A stretch of DNA of 64,000 nt, from assembly GCF_014646295.1 (NCBI RefSeq), contig NZ_BMNE01000004.1, positions 697,970 to 761,969 of the forward strand, written 5' to 3'. The notes beneath the pieces were generated by a model that saw only the letters and a program-made list of their open reading frames with translations, searched no databases and was not told where the DNA came from. This stretch comes from Nocardia rhizosphaerihabitans (GTDB lineage Bacteria > Actinomycetota > Actinomycetes > Mycobacteriales > Mycobacteriaceae). This document shows, in pieces, positions 33,936 through 42,975 of this stretch. Position 1 is the first letter of the stretch, and each line of letters begins with the position of its first letter. A program made the translations under genes and the position numbers.

Positions 33936-34014
33936 GGTCATCACCCGGAGCACCCCACCGCAGCTGGAGGGTTGCCGACCAGCGAGCCGGGGCTTGGCGC
34001 TGGTACTCATGACC
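33936..34014 (-). ncRNA. SAM-IV riboswitch
   Basis: Read on the minus strand, the region opens GGTCATGAGTACCAGCG, runs through CAAGCCCCGGCTCGCTGG, CGGCAACCCTCCA and GCGGTGGGGTGC, and closes with GGGTGATGACC, which pairs with the opening strand. This order and wording match the actinobacterial SAM-IV aptamer family, known upstream of sulfur-metabolism genes. High S-adenosylmethionine should reduce metY-metX expression. The mode (translation versus termination) is not certain. Confidence 0.93.
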
Positions 34015-34169
34015 TTGCCGTCATGTTAACCGGCCATTGCGTCAGCGCGGAAACTTCCCCCGGTTTCGTCGCCTGGATCACTCCGCCGATGGCGTGCCGA
34101 GCCCTGGCGTGTCGCCAACCGCAATTCGTTCGCAAGTGGGCGCCAATCGGTGGCGGTCACGCTCGGCTC

Positions 34170-34856
34170 ATGACTATCGAGATTGCCGATGAGCACAACA
34201 ACACCACCTCGGCGCCGCACCCCGCCGACCGTGCGTCCAGCCCCGTCCCGGCGGGAAATCGGGAGCGGGTGCGGGCCGCGGTCCTGGCCGTCGGCGCGGT
34301 GCTGTGGGCGGCGGGCAACCTCATGCACCCGCTCGAGCACTCCGAATCCGCCGAGCACGCGGCGACCTGGGAGGCAGCGCATCTCACCTTCGCCGTCGGC
34401 GCGGTGCTGATGGCGGTCGGGCTACCCGCGCTCGTCCGCGCCATCCGCCGACCGGGCGCGGACTGGGCGGGCAAGATGCTCACCCTCGCGCACGGGCTGT
34501 TGTTCGCCGGGCTGGCCGTGGTGATCCCGATCGGCGCCTACCACGAGGTCTACGTCACCAGCCTGCTCGACCATCACGCCGCGACCGAGATCGCCGACGC
34601 CTCTGCCCCGGTACTCGCGCCGCTGTCGATGGCGCTGCTGCTCGGATTCGTCCTGCTCGCGGTGTACGCGCTGATCCGGCCCGCCGCGATGTTCGGCCGG
34701 TGGTCGGGCGTGCTGATCATCGCGGGCACCCTGGCCATGACGCTGTCGGCGATGCTGCCCGGTGTGCTGCCGGGCGCCGAGGGCTGGTGGATCATCCCCG
34801 GCACGGTCGCCCAAGGTCTGGCGATCGGCGTCGCGGGGGTACGTATCGCCAGGTAA
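34170..34856 (+). CDS. Hypothetical six-helix membrane protein
   Basis: 228 aa. A hydrophilic N-terminus of about 30 residues is followed by about six hydrophobic helices (VLAVGAVLWAAGNLMHP, LTFAVGAVLMAVGLPALV, AHGLLFAGLAVVIPIGAY, LAPLSMALLLGFVLLAVYAL, GVLIIAGTLAMTLSAML, GTVAQGLAIGVAGV). HP and HE pairs lie at membrane borders. No family recognised. ATG 34170 lacks a clear ribosome-binding site. The stop lies directly before the AfsR-type gene. Confidence 0.7.
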   Translation: MTIEIADEHNNTTSAPHPADRASSPVPAGNRERVRAAVLAVGAVLWAAGNLMHPLEHSESAEHAATWEAAHLTFAVGAVLMAVGLPALVRAIRRPGADWAGKMLTLAHGLLFAGLAVVIPIGAYHEVYVTSLLDHHAATEIADASAPVLAPLSMALLLGFVLLAVYALIRPAAMFGRWSGVLIIAGTLAMTLSAMLPGVLPGAEGWWIIPGTVAQGLAIGVAGVRIAR

Positions 34857-34865
34857 ATTGACCGT
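34854..34865 (+). promoter_or_regulatory. Leaderless-type -10 before the AfsR/BTAD regulator
   Basis: TAAATT (34854-34859) overlaps the stop of the preceding gene. Six nt later comes ATC at 34866, which is in frame with the regulator. The spacing equals that of the other leaderless genes here. Confidence 0.35.
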
Positions 34866-34937
34866 ATCGAAGACGAAGGACCGTACGGCGGCACGCCCGC
34901 CGTACGCATCGAAGTACTCGGCCCGCTGCGGGTCGAG

Positions 34938-37900
34938 GTGGGGGAGCGGCCCGCCGATCTGGGTGGACCGCGTCAGCGCGCGCTCCTGGCCCGCCTGGTC
35001 CTCGCGGGCGGCGACGTGGTGTCGACCGACCGGCTGATCGACGATCTGTGGGCAGGCGACCCGCCACCCAAGGCCCTCGGCGCCCTCCAGGCCCACATCT
35101 CCTACCTGCGCCGCGCCATCGAACCCGACCGCCCGCCCCGCGCACCCGCCACCGTCCTGATCTCCGAGGCACCCGGCTACGCCCTGCGCCTGGACCGGTC
35201 CGCGGTCGACGCGTGGCAGTTCGAGCGCCTGCTCGCCGACGGCGACCCCGACCCCGCCCAGCGCTATCGCGCCCTCGGCAATGCACTCGCCTGCTGGCAC
35301 GGCGAGCCGTACGCCCCCTTCGCGACGGCCCACTGGGTCGTCCCGGAAGCCGCCCGCCTCCACGAACTCCGCCGCCTCGCCGTCGAACGCCGCGCCGAAG
35401 CGGCCCTGGCCCTCGGCAGACCAGACGAGGCCTTCGCCCTCCTCCACGCCCACGTCGCCGATCACCCCGACCGCGAAAACGCCGCCCGCCTGCTGGCCCT
35501 CACCCAATACCGCCTCGGCCGCCAACTCGACGCCCTGGCAACCCTGCGCCGAGTCCGCACCTACCTGGACACCGAATTCGGCGTCCTCCCCGGCCCGGCC
35601 CTCGGCGAGCTGGAAACCGCAATCCTCACCCACGCACCAGAATTGGATCAGCCCCCGGCATCAGCCGCCACGCCCCGATCGCCCGGTTCGCCGAGGCAAG
35701 CGGCGCCGATACCATCGACCGCCGGCTCACCGAGGTCCGATCCGGCATTCCCCAACCGGCACCTCGCCGATGGCGCTGACCGTGTTGCGGAGTCCGCGCG
35801 GGCTGCCGACGAAGGGGAACTGTCCAGGTCGGCAAGTGGTCGGATGGCAGCTGCCAGGTCTACGGGTCTGGCCGACGACGGGGCTCCGGTTGCCGACGCG
35901 GACGCGGCGGTGGATCGGCCCGGACACGGCACTCGCGCGGATCTACCCGGCCCGCGATCGCGATCCAACGGCGCAGCGGTCGGTTATGACGCCGAACGGG
36001 CGGCGTTGCTCGCCGAGGCGGGCGAGGTGGTGGCGCATGGGCGAGCCAGAGTGGTGTGGCTGGAGGGTGAAGCTGGCGCGGGCAAGACCACCCAGACCGA
36101 ATCGCTGGCCCGCGCACTCGCTGTCGACGGGTGGACCGTCGCGAGCACAGCGTGCCCCGAGGTCGACGGCGCCCCCGCCGCGTGGGCTTGGGAACACCTG
36201 CTCGATGAACTCGGCGCGCAGACGTCGGCAGCGTTTGGTGCGGCTGGTCCGGGACCGGACGGGTTTGGTTCGCGGGCAGGGCCGTTCGCTATTGCGCAGG
36301 CGGTGGCCGAAGCGTGTGCGCAGCGGCTTGCCGACGGGCCTGTGCTGGTGGTGCTCGAAGATGTTCATCGTGCCGACAGCGCTACCTTGCAGATCCTGCG
36401 GCAGGTGGTGGCCTGGCTGGCGCAGCGGCCGATGCTGGTCCTGGTCACCGCGCGGGGGTCCGAGGCCGACGCGGGGGTGCGGGCTACCGCTGCGGCGCTG
36501 GCGGCGACGACCGGTCGACGGCTGGAGCTGAGTGGTCTCGATACCGCGGCGGTGCGCGCGGTCGCGGCCGGTGCGGGTCTGGGGTCCATCGATGACGACA
36601 CCGCCGAGCGCTTGCGCGAGCGAACCGGTGGTAACCCGCTGTTCGTCCGCGAGGTCGCCAAACTCGCTGCGGCGGTGGGCGATCTGCACGCGGTGCCCGA
36701 AGGGGTGCGCGATGTGCTGAGCCGCCGGATCGCCAGGCTGCCCGCGGGCGCGGCCAGGGCCCTGCGCCTGGCCGCCGTGTGGGGCGACGACATCGACTTC
36801 GACACCCTGCTCGAGCTGACCGCCGAGCCGGAGGAGACGCTGATCGACCTGGTCGACACCGTCACGGTCGCCGGACTCGTCCGCATCGCGGGCACCGATC
36901 GAATCACCTTCGCTCACGCGCTGATTCGCGACGTCGTCTACGGCGACATCCCCGCCCTGCGCCGCGCCCGTCTGCACTGGTCCGCCCTGGAACTCCTCGA
37001 ACGCCGCACCGGCGGGACCACGGCCGACCTCGAATCCGATACCGGCACAGTCGACCTCGACGCCATGGCACACCACGCCATCGCCGGTGCCGGCACCGCG
37101 AACGCGACCCGCGCACTGCGCTACGTCCTCGCCGCCGCCCGCCGCCGCACCGCCCGCCGCGCCCACCAGGACGCCGAGCCACTGTGGCGCTCCGCCCTCG
37201 AATTGCACACGTGCGCAGGGCACGTCACCGCCACGGCGCCGCGTGCGGACCGCCTGGCGGCCCTGTCGACCACCTGCGCGCTGGTCAACGCCCTCGCCTA
37301 CGGCGGCAACGACGAACAGGCCCGCATCCTGCGCGTCGAAGCCCTGGCAACAGCGCGCGCCCTCATGCCGAGCACCGACACCCACTCCGCTGCCGCGCGC
37401 GGCGACGATGCCCGGATCATCGCCACCGATCCCGTCGTCGCGGTCCTCACCTGCTGGCGTGCCCCCACGATCTGGACCAGCCGGGAACGCGGCCTGCCCG
37501 ACCCCGGCATGTGGGCGGATCTGGCCTCCGCGTCGGCGCGCACGACAGCGCCGGACCTGCGGATCCGACTGCTCGTCACCACCGCCTTCGAAGTCGTCGG
37601 CTTCGACAACCCGCACGCCTTCGCCTGCTCCGCCGAGGCCTTGCGCGCGGCGCGCGAGCTCGGTGATCCCGAATTGTTGTGCGCCGCACTCAATGCCAGG
37701 GCATTCGTCGCGCTCGGTCCCGACCTGTGGCCGGAGCGCGGCGACCTGGCCGACGAACTGCTGCGCGTGTCGACCGAGGCGGGTCTGCCGGAGTACCAGG
37801 CGGTCGCGCATTTCCTGCGCTTCCTCGTCGCCTCGGGTGCCGGCAGGCTCGTCGCCGCGCGAGCCGAGATCGCCAAGGCACTCGACTGCGCCGAGGGCGG

Positions 37901-38555
37901 CCAGCTCGGCCCGCTGCTGGTCGTCTCCACCGCGCACCTGGCTGTGCTCGCCGCGCTGCGCGGCGACTTCGCGACCGCCAAGGCCATCGATGCCGACCTC
38001 AGCGCGAAGATGATCGCGGCAGGTCACGCCAACGGCGCCGAACTGGTCCTGCTCGCCGAGATGATGACCGGCTGGGCGCTCGGCGACCTCGCGCCCGGCC
38101 TCGACGGTTACGCCGCGCTGAACGCGGCCGCACCGCACGCGCTCAGGTCCGCGTACATGCTGGCCCTGCTCGACGCGGGAGACACCGAGCGAGCGGCCGC
38201 TGTGCTCGGCGCGGGCACCCCGGTCCTGCGTGACTACTACTGGTGCGCGATGTCGGTGTTCGAGGCCAGGGTGGTCACCCGGATCGGCACGATCGAGGCG
38301 GCACGGCAGCTCTATCAGGACCTGCTGCCGAGAGCGGGCACCATCGCGGGAATGGACTCCGGGTCGGTCGCTTTCGGCCCGGTCGACACCGTCCTCGCCG
38401 AACTGGCCGACCGGCTGGGTGACCACGCCGCCGCGACCGCGCACCGCGCCGCGGCCGAGGACGTGCTCGCCGCCATCGCGACCGAACTGGCCGCGCTCGA
38501 CGACATCGGCACCACCGCGCCGACCGCTGCGGGCAGGCCGTCGGCGACCGCGTAG
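34938..38555 (+). CDS. AfsR/SARP-like BTAD regulator with AAA ATPase domain
   Basis: At least 1205 aa. An N-terminal OmpR-type winged helix is followed by the BTAD domain (YRALGNALACWHGEPYAPFA, VADHPDRENAARLLALTQYRLGRQLDALATLRRVRTYLDTEFGVLPGPAL). A low-complexity linker spans about 235-355. The P-loop ATPase has Walker A GEAGAGKTT near residue 377 and a Walker B-like LVVLEDVHRAD. The C-terminal half is helical repeats. No C-terminal LuxR HTH. GTG 34938 is the first ordinary start, but the conserved beta-strands IEVLGPLRVEVGERP are encoded just upstream in the same frame, so translation probably begins earlier, perhaps at ATC 34866. Likely an activator of a distant pathway. Confidence 0.85.
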   Translation: MGERPADLGGPRQRALLARLVLAGGDVVSTDRLIDDLWAGDPPPKALGALQAHISYLRRAIEPDRPPRAPATVLISEAPGYALRLDRSAVDAWQFERLLADGDPDPAQRYRALGNALACWHGEPYAPFATAHWVVPEAARLHELRRLAVERRAEAALALGRPDEAFALLHAHVADHPDRENAARLLALTQYRLGRQLDALATLRRVRTYLDTEFGVLPGPALGELETAILTHAPELDQPPASAATPRSPGSPRQAAPIPSTAGSPRSDPAFPNRHLADGADRVAESARAADEGELSRSASGRMAAARSTGLADDGAPVADADAAVDRPGHGTRADLPGPRSRSNGAAVGYDAERAALLAEAGEVVAHGRARVVWLEGEAGAGKTTQTESLARALAVDGWTVASTACPEVDGAPAAWAWEHLLDELGAQTSAAFGAAGPGPDGFGSRAGPFAIAQAVAEACAQRLADGPVLVVLEDVHRADSATLQILRQVVAWLAQRPMLVLVTARGSEADAGVRATAAALAATTGRRLELSGLDTAAVRAVAAGAGLGSIDDDTAERLRERTGGNPLFVREVAKLAAAVGDLHAVPEGVRDVLSRRIARLPAGAARALRLAAVWGDDIDFDTLLELTAEPEETLIDLVDTVTVAGLVRIAGTDRITFAHALIRDVVYGDIPALRRARLHWSALELLERRTGGTTADLESDTGTVDLDAMAHHAIAGAGTANATRALRYVLAAARRRTARRAHQDAEPLWRSALELHTCAGHVTATAPRADRLAALSTTCALVNALAYGGNDEQARILRVEALATARALMPSTDTHSAAARGDDARIIATDPVVAVLTCWRAPTIWTSRERGLPDPGMWADLASASARTTAPDLRIRLLVTTAFEVVGFDNPHAFACSAEALRAARELGDPELLCAALNARAFVALGPDLWPERGDLADELLRVSTEAGLPEYQAVAHFLRFLVASGAGRLVAARAEIAKALDCAEGGQLGPLLVVSTAHLAVLAALRGDFATAKAIDADLSAKMIAAGHANGAELVLLAEMMTGWALGDLAPGLDGYAALNAAAPHALRSAYMLALLDAGDTERAAAVLGAGTPVLRDYYWCAMSVFEARVVTRIGTIEAARQLYQDLLPRAGTIAGMDSGSVAFGPVDTVLAELADRLGDHAAATAHRAAAEDVLAAIATELAALDDIGTTAPTAAGRPSATA

Positions 38556-38574
38556 CCCTCCTGCCGCCACTGGT

Positions 38575-39222
38575 TCACCGACCGGCCAGCACACGCTCCC
38601 GACGGCGGTATCCGATACCGAACACCGTCAGCATCACCCGCAACGGCAGTCCACCGTCGGCCATCACCTCGGCGAGTTCGGCCCGCGTGCAGACCGCGAC
38701 CATGCGTGGCAGTTCGAAACTCATCACCGCGCCGCCGCGGGCCGCCGCCTCGACCCGCTCCCACTGCGCGGTGGTCACATACTCGGTGACGATCGGGAAG
38801 ACCGTCAGCTCCTCGTCGGCGATGTGCTCGTCGAGCACGGTGTGCAGCCGGGTCAGCCGCTCGGCCAGGTCGGCGGCGGCGCCCGGGCGCCGGGCGACCA
38901 GCTCGGCGCAGGTCGTCCTGATCTGGGCCAGTGCCGGGTCGAGCTGGGCATGGTCGTCGGTGAGCTCCCTGAGTTCCACCGCATCGCCCGCGGCGGCGGT
39001 CAGCGTCGGCCAGAGGACCTCGTCCTCGACGCGGTGATGATGGTGGATGGAGTCACACAGCAGGCCCAGATACTCGGCGACAGCGCGGGCCCGCCGCGGC
39101 GCACAGGGCGTCCCCGCGGCAAGCTCCCCGGCCAGGACGGCGAAGCGGGCGGTATCGGCGAGCATTGCGCGATGGGCCAGCCGCATGCCGAGTAGGTTGG
39201 GAGTCGAGCGTATGTCGGTCAT
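38575..39222 (-). CDS. Hemerythrin HHE-domain protein
   Basis: 215 aa from ATG 39222; the frame upstream is not coding-like. Hemerythrin-like di-iron ligands are suggested by MRLAHRAMLAD, SIHHHHRVEDEVLWPTL, LTDDHAQLDP and LHTVLDEHIADEELTVFP. Such proteins bind oxygen, NO or iron. The C-terminal 60 residues are an extra helical region. A CACTGT hexamer lies 6 nt before the ATG. It is convergent with the AfsR-type gene. Confidence 0.88.
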   Translation of the reverse strand: MTDIRSTPNLLGMRLAHRAMLADTARFAVLAGELAAGTPCAPRRARAVAEYLGLLCDSIHHHHRVEDEVLWPTLTAAAGDAVELRELTDDHAQLDPALAQIRTTCAELVARRPGAAADLAERLTRLHTVLDEHIADEELTVFPIVTEYVTTAQWERVEAAARGGAVMSFELPRMVAVCTRAELAEVMADGGLPLRVMLTVFGIGYRRRERVLAGR

Positions 39223-39357
39223 GACCCGACAGTGCCCGTCGTCACTTGCGACCTGTTTGCCGTCCGCTGCGCCGGCGGAGTCCCGCACAGCGGGCCCTCC
39301 CATCGCGGTGAGGTAGGGGGCAGCAGTACGCTCGTCTTGTTTGCACCACACGTCCCG

Positions 39358-39386
39358 CAGACAACGCGGGGCATATACGTTGTCTG
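39358..39386. promoter_or_regulatory. Inverted repeat upstream of icd
   Basis: CAGACAACG (39358-39366) and CGTTGTCTG (39378-39386), perfect 9-bp arms with an 11-nt spacer that contains CATATA. It lies about 80 bp before the icd start and may be an operator on the icd promoter or a leader hairpin. Confidence 0.5.
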
Positions 39387-39467
39387 TTGGAACAGCTGGG
39401 GTCCGCTCACAAGCGTGTTCGCCTGGCCGTGCAATGAGGGCACCATCCTAGGAGGACACGAAGATCC

Positions 39468-40685
39468 ATGTCCAAGATCAAGGTTGAAGGTACCGTCGTA
39501 GAACTCGACGGCGACGAGATGACCCGGATCATCTGGCAGTTCATCAAGGACAAGCTGATCCACCCGTATCTCGACGTGAACCTCGAGTACTACGACCTCG
39601 GCATCGAGTACCGCGACAAGACAGACGACCAGGTCACCGTCGATGCCGCGAACGCCATCAAGAAGTACGGCGTCGGCGTGAAGTGCGCCACCATCACCCC
39701 CGACGAAGCGCGGGTGAAGGAGTTCGGCCTCAAGAAGATGTGGCGCTCGCCCAACGGCACCATCCGTAACATTCTGGGTGGCACCATCTTCCGCGCGCCG
39801 ATCATCATCTCCAACGTGCCCCGCCTGGTGCCCGGCTGGACCAAGCCGATCATCATCGGCCGCCACGCCTTCGGCGACCAGTACCGCGCCACCGACTTCA
39901 AGGTCTACGAGGCGGGCACCGTCACGCTGACCTTCACCCCGGAGGACGGCAGCGAGCCGATCGTGCACGAGGTCGTGAAGATGCCCGAGGACGGCGGTGT
40001 CGTCATGGGTATGTACAACTTCAAGAAGTCGATCGAAGACTTCGCGCGCGCCTCGCTCAACTACGGGCTGCAGCAGAACTACCCGGTCTACATGTCGACG
40101 AAGAACACCATCCTGAAGGCCTACGACGGCATGTTCAAGGACACCTTCCAGGAGATCTTCGACACCGAGTTCAAGAGCCAGTTCGACGCGGCGGGCCTGA
40201 CCTACGAGCACCGCCTGATCGACGACATGGTCGCCTCCTCCATGAAGTGGGAGGGCGGCTACGTCTGGGCGTGCAAGAACTACGACGGTGACGTGCAGTC
40301 CGACACCGTGGCCCAGGGCTTCGGCTCGCTGGGCCTGATGACCTCGGTGCTGCTCACCCCGGACGGCAAGACCTGTGAGGCCGAGGCCGCGCACGGCACC
40401 GTCACCCGGCACTACCGCCAGCACCAGCAGGGCAAGCCGACCTCGACCAACCCGATCGCGTCGATCTTCGCCTGGACCCGTGGCCTGGAGCACCGGGGCA
40501 AGCTGGACAACACCCCCGAGGTGATCGGCTTCGCGCAGGCGCTCGAGGACGTCGTCATCAAGACCGTCGAAGGCGGGCAGATGACCAAGGACCTGGCGCT
40601 GCTCGTCGGCGGCGACCAGGGCTACCTGAGCACCGAGGAATTCCTGGGTGCGCTGGACGTGAACCTCGCTCGCGCCCTGAAGTGA
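39468..40685 (+). CDS. icd: NADP-dependent isocitrate dehydrogenase
   Basis: 405 aa, the homodimeric eukaryote-like type (as Icd1 of mycobacteria). It oxidatively decarboxylates isocitrate to 2-oxoglutarate in the TCA cycle. Motifs are VVELDGDEMTRIIW at the N-terminus, RSPNGTIRNILGGTIFR (isocitrate-binding Ser and Arg), the Asp-rich RLIDDMVASSMKWEGGYVWACKNYDGDVQSD and the cofactor site AEAAHGTVTRHYR. An AGGAGG ribosome-binding site ends 12 nt before the ATG. The nearby metX/metY genes recall the M. tuberculosis order. Confidence 0.97.
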   Translation: MSKIKVEGTVVELDGDEMTRIIWQFIKDKLIHPYLDVNLEYYDLGIEYRDKTDDQVTVDAANAIKKYGVGVKCATITPDEARVKEFGLKKMWRSPNGTIRNILGGTIFRAPIIISNVPRLVPGWTKPIIIGRHAFGDQYRATDFKVYEAGTVTLTFTPEDGSEPIVHEVVKMPEDGGVVMGMYNFKKSIEDFARASLNYGLQQNYPVYMSTKNTILKAYDGMFKDTFQEIFDTEFKSQFDAAGLTYEHRLIDDMVASSMKWEGGYVWACKNYDGDVQSDTVAQGFGSLGLMTSVLLTPDGKTCEAEAAHGTVTRHYRQHQQGKPTSTNPIASIFAWTRGLEHRGKLDNTPEVIGFAQALEDVVIKTVEGGQMTKDLALLVGGDQGYLSTEEFLGALDVNLARALK

Positions 40686-40787
40686 ACTAGCTCCACCCGC
40701 CTCCCCGCGAATTCTGGCCGGACTCAGGTGACGCGAGACCCGCGTCGGCGACCGGCGGATAAGCGAGGGGTGAAGTTTGCTCGACCC

Positions 40788-40863
40788 GGTGAGTTACCCA
40801 TGTTCTTACGAGATCAGTGGGTTACTTGCCGGGTCGTTCTCGTTCGAGGTGGGGTAACTCACC
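40788..40863. promoter_or_regulatory. Widely spaced 12-bp inverted repeat upstream of the MFS gene
   Basis: GGTGAGTTACCC (40788-40799) and GGGTAACTCACC (40852-40863), perfect arms 52 nt apart. A degenerate third element (GTGGGTTACTTG) lies between. Likely paired operator half-sites controlling the transporter, or a loop-forming site. Confidence 0.5.
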
Positions 40864-40909
40864 CTCGCCTCGGGTAGCGATCGAGTACCCCGGCCCGTTG
40901 CATTGAGGC

Positions 40910-42127
40910 GTGACTTCTTCCCTCTCCGCCCCTGGTCTCGTCGAGACGCCACGCACGAGCTGGCATGTCCCGGCGATGCTCGCGCTGGCGCTGGGAGGAT
41001 TCGGCATCGGCACCACCGAGTTCGTGACCATGGGCCTGCTGCCCGACATCGCGACGGCCTTCGACATCTCCGAGCCGACCGCCGGGCACGCGGTGTCGGC
41101 ATACGCGCTGGGTGTGGTCGTCGGTGCGCCGCTGATCGCCGCGCTGTGCGCCAGGGTGCCGCGCAAGAAGCTGCTCATCGCGTTGATGGCCGCGTTCACC
41201 GTCGGCAATGCCGCGACGGTCCTGGCCCCGACCTTCGGCACGCTCGTGCTGGCCCGGTTCGTCTCCGGCCTGCCGCACGGCGCCTACTTCGGTGTCGCCT
41301 CGCTGGCCGCGGCCACGCTCTCCCCGGTCGGGCAGCGGGCGAAGGCGGTGGCCGCGGTGATGCTGGGGTTGAGCGTGGCGAACGTGATCGGCGTGCCCGG
41401 CGCGACCTGGCTCGGTCAGCATCTGGGCTGGCGGGACGCCTATGTCGTCGTCGCGGTGATCGGCGTGGCGACGGTGGCCGCGCTGTGGCGGTACGTGCCC
41501 TCGCTGAGCGGCATGAAGGTCACCAACCCGATGACCGAACTCGGCGCGCTGCGCCGCCCGCAGGTGCTGCTCACCCTGGCCGTCGGCGCGATCGGCTTCG
41601 GCGGCATGTTCGCCGTCTACACCTACATCGCCACCACCATGACCGATGTCGCGGGTATGCCGATCGGCGCGGTCCCGATCGTGCTCGCCCTGTTCGGCCT
41701 CGGCATGATCGCGGGCAACATCCTCGGCGGGATCCTGGCCGACCGCGGCGTCGACCGCTCGATCTTCTTCGCCTTGATCGCGATGGTGGTCATCCTGGCC
41801 GGCTTCGTCCTGGCCGCCCACAACCCCGTCACCGCTGGCATCGGCGCCTTCCTGGTCGGCGCATCCGGCGCGGCCCTGGCCCCCGGCCTGCAAACTCGCC
41901 TGATGGACGTCGCCGCCGACGCCCAAACCCTCGCCGCCGCCCTCAACCACGCCGCCCTCAACATCGCCAACGCGGCGGGCGCCTGGCTCGGTGGCCTGGT
42001 CATCGCCGCCGGCCTCGGCTACACCGCTCCCGCCCTGGTCGGCGCCCTCCTGGCAGTCCTCGGCGTCCTGCTCTTCACCGTCACTGTGTGGGCTGCGCGC
42101 CGCAGCACGACGGGCACGGCGAGCTGA
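40910..42127 (+). CDS. MFS transporter (DHA1, AraJ/arabinose-efflux-like)
   Basis: 405 aa with about 12 TM helices. Family signs are LALGGFGIGTTEFVTMGLLPDIA in TM1, LCARVPRKKLLIALM (the loop 2-3 basic motif) and the antiporter-like motif GLSVANVIGVPGATWLGQHLGWRDAY. GTG start at 40910. Substrate unknown; such proteins export drugs, sugars or metabolites. An unusual inverted repeat precedes it, which suggests specific regulation. Confidence 0.9.
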   Translation: MTSSLSAPGLVETPRTSWHVPAMLALALGGFGIGTTEFVTMGLLPDIATAFDISEPTAGHAVSAYALGVVVGAPLIAALCARVPRKKLLIALMAAFTVGNAATVLAPTFGTLVLARFVSGLPHGAYFGVASLAAATLSPVGQRAKAVAAVMLGLSVANVIGVPGATWLGQHLGWRDAYVVVAVIGVATVAALWRYVPSLSGMKVTNPMTELGALRRPQVLLTLAVGAIGFGGMFAVYTYIATTMTDVAGMPIGAVPIVLALFGLGMIAGNILGGILADRGVDRSIFFALIAMVVILAGFVLAAHNPVTAGIGAFLVGASGAALAPGLQTRLMDVAADAQTLAAALNHAALNIANAAGAWLGGLVIAAGLGYTAPALVGALLAVLGVLLFTVTVWAARRSTTGTAS

Positions 42128-42216
42128 CGCCCGCACACTCGGCGCCAAAGCGGCCAGTCCTCGCGAGGGGCTGACGATCGTGAAAGCCGCCGCCCGCGTG
42201 GGCCGGCGGAGGACAG

Positions 42217-42747
42217 CTAGCGACGGCGAGCGATGCCCATTACGCGTGTTTTGGCGTTGAACGCGGCCTTCAAGGCCTGATCCGCCAACGATCCGTCCGG
42301 GGGCAGCATCTTGATCTGGCGGGCGAACTCCATCTGGTCGTAGCGCACCGTATTGGTGGCGACCTTCCTGTCCGCGAGCACGAAGTGATCCATGCCCTCG
42401 AAGTCGATGCGCGCGCCGGTGCCGTCGATACCGAAGTACGTGTCGACGTGCCGACCGGTCAGATGCCAGTGCACGAAGACATCATCACCGGACTCGGCGA
42501 TCGCCACGATCGCGAGGTCGAGGTCGGCCACGGCGGCGAAGGTCTGCTCGAAGTAGGCGGCGATCTCGTCGCTGCCACGACAGGTCCCGGTCGGCAAGTA
42601 CACGACGGTATCGCTCGTCCACCAGGACCCACGCAGGCTGTCGACGTCCTGGGCATTGAGCCGCCCGAACGCCCATCGGACGAGTTCGGTGTGAGAGCCG
42701 TTCTCCGGCGGAGCGATGGTGGTCAGGGTGTGGCTGAAATCAGTCAT
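42217..42747 (-). CDS. SnoaL-like / NTF2-fold protein
   Basis: 176 aa. It has the SnoaL-like cone-barrel pattern: VRWAFGRLNAQDVDSLRGSWWTSDTVVYLPTGTCRGSDEIAAYFEQTFAAVADLDL, then VHWHLTGRHVDTYFGIDGTGARIDFEGMDHFVLADRKV. Members are polyketide cyclases, hydrolases or non-enzymatic. A GGGAG ribosome-binding site precedes ATG 42747. No partner genes are apparent. Confidence 0.85.
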   Translation of the reverse strand: MTDFSHTLTTIAPPENGSHTELVRWAFGRLNAQDVDSLRGSWWTSDTVVYLPTGTCRGSDEIAAYFEQTFAAVADLDLAIVAIAESGDDVFVHWHLTGRHVDTYFGIDGTGARIDFEGMDHFVLADRKVATNTVRYDQMEFARQIKMLPPDGSLADQALKAAFNAKTRVMGIARRR

Positions 42748-42975
42748 CTCGAACTCCCTTGCACGTTGTGCGCGACAAGTTCGCCGGCGCGTCTCGGAAG
42801 CCTTCCCTGTCCATACTGACCTCCTACACCGCCGAATGCACTAGTAGCCGCCGGCTATCGAGTAGTCGGGTACGCGTGCGCCCTATGCCGCAGCGGACGA
42901 CACTTGTCACCTACCGGTTCGGCCCACCGGTGTCGTCCCGGGAAGCTCCGCCGAAGATCGTCAGCGGGAGGTCCG
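42748..42975. other. Intergenic region, no gene recognised
   Basis: About 230 bp between divergent genes. It must hold both promoters, but I could not place a convincing -10/-35 pair or repeat. Confidence 0.4.

Noticed and set aside
34859..35037. TTG at 34859 as start of the AfsR-type gene
   Set aside because: It is in a different frame and gives an unrelated, low-complexity peptide.
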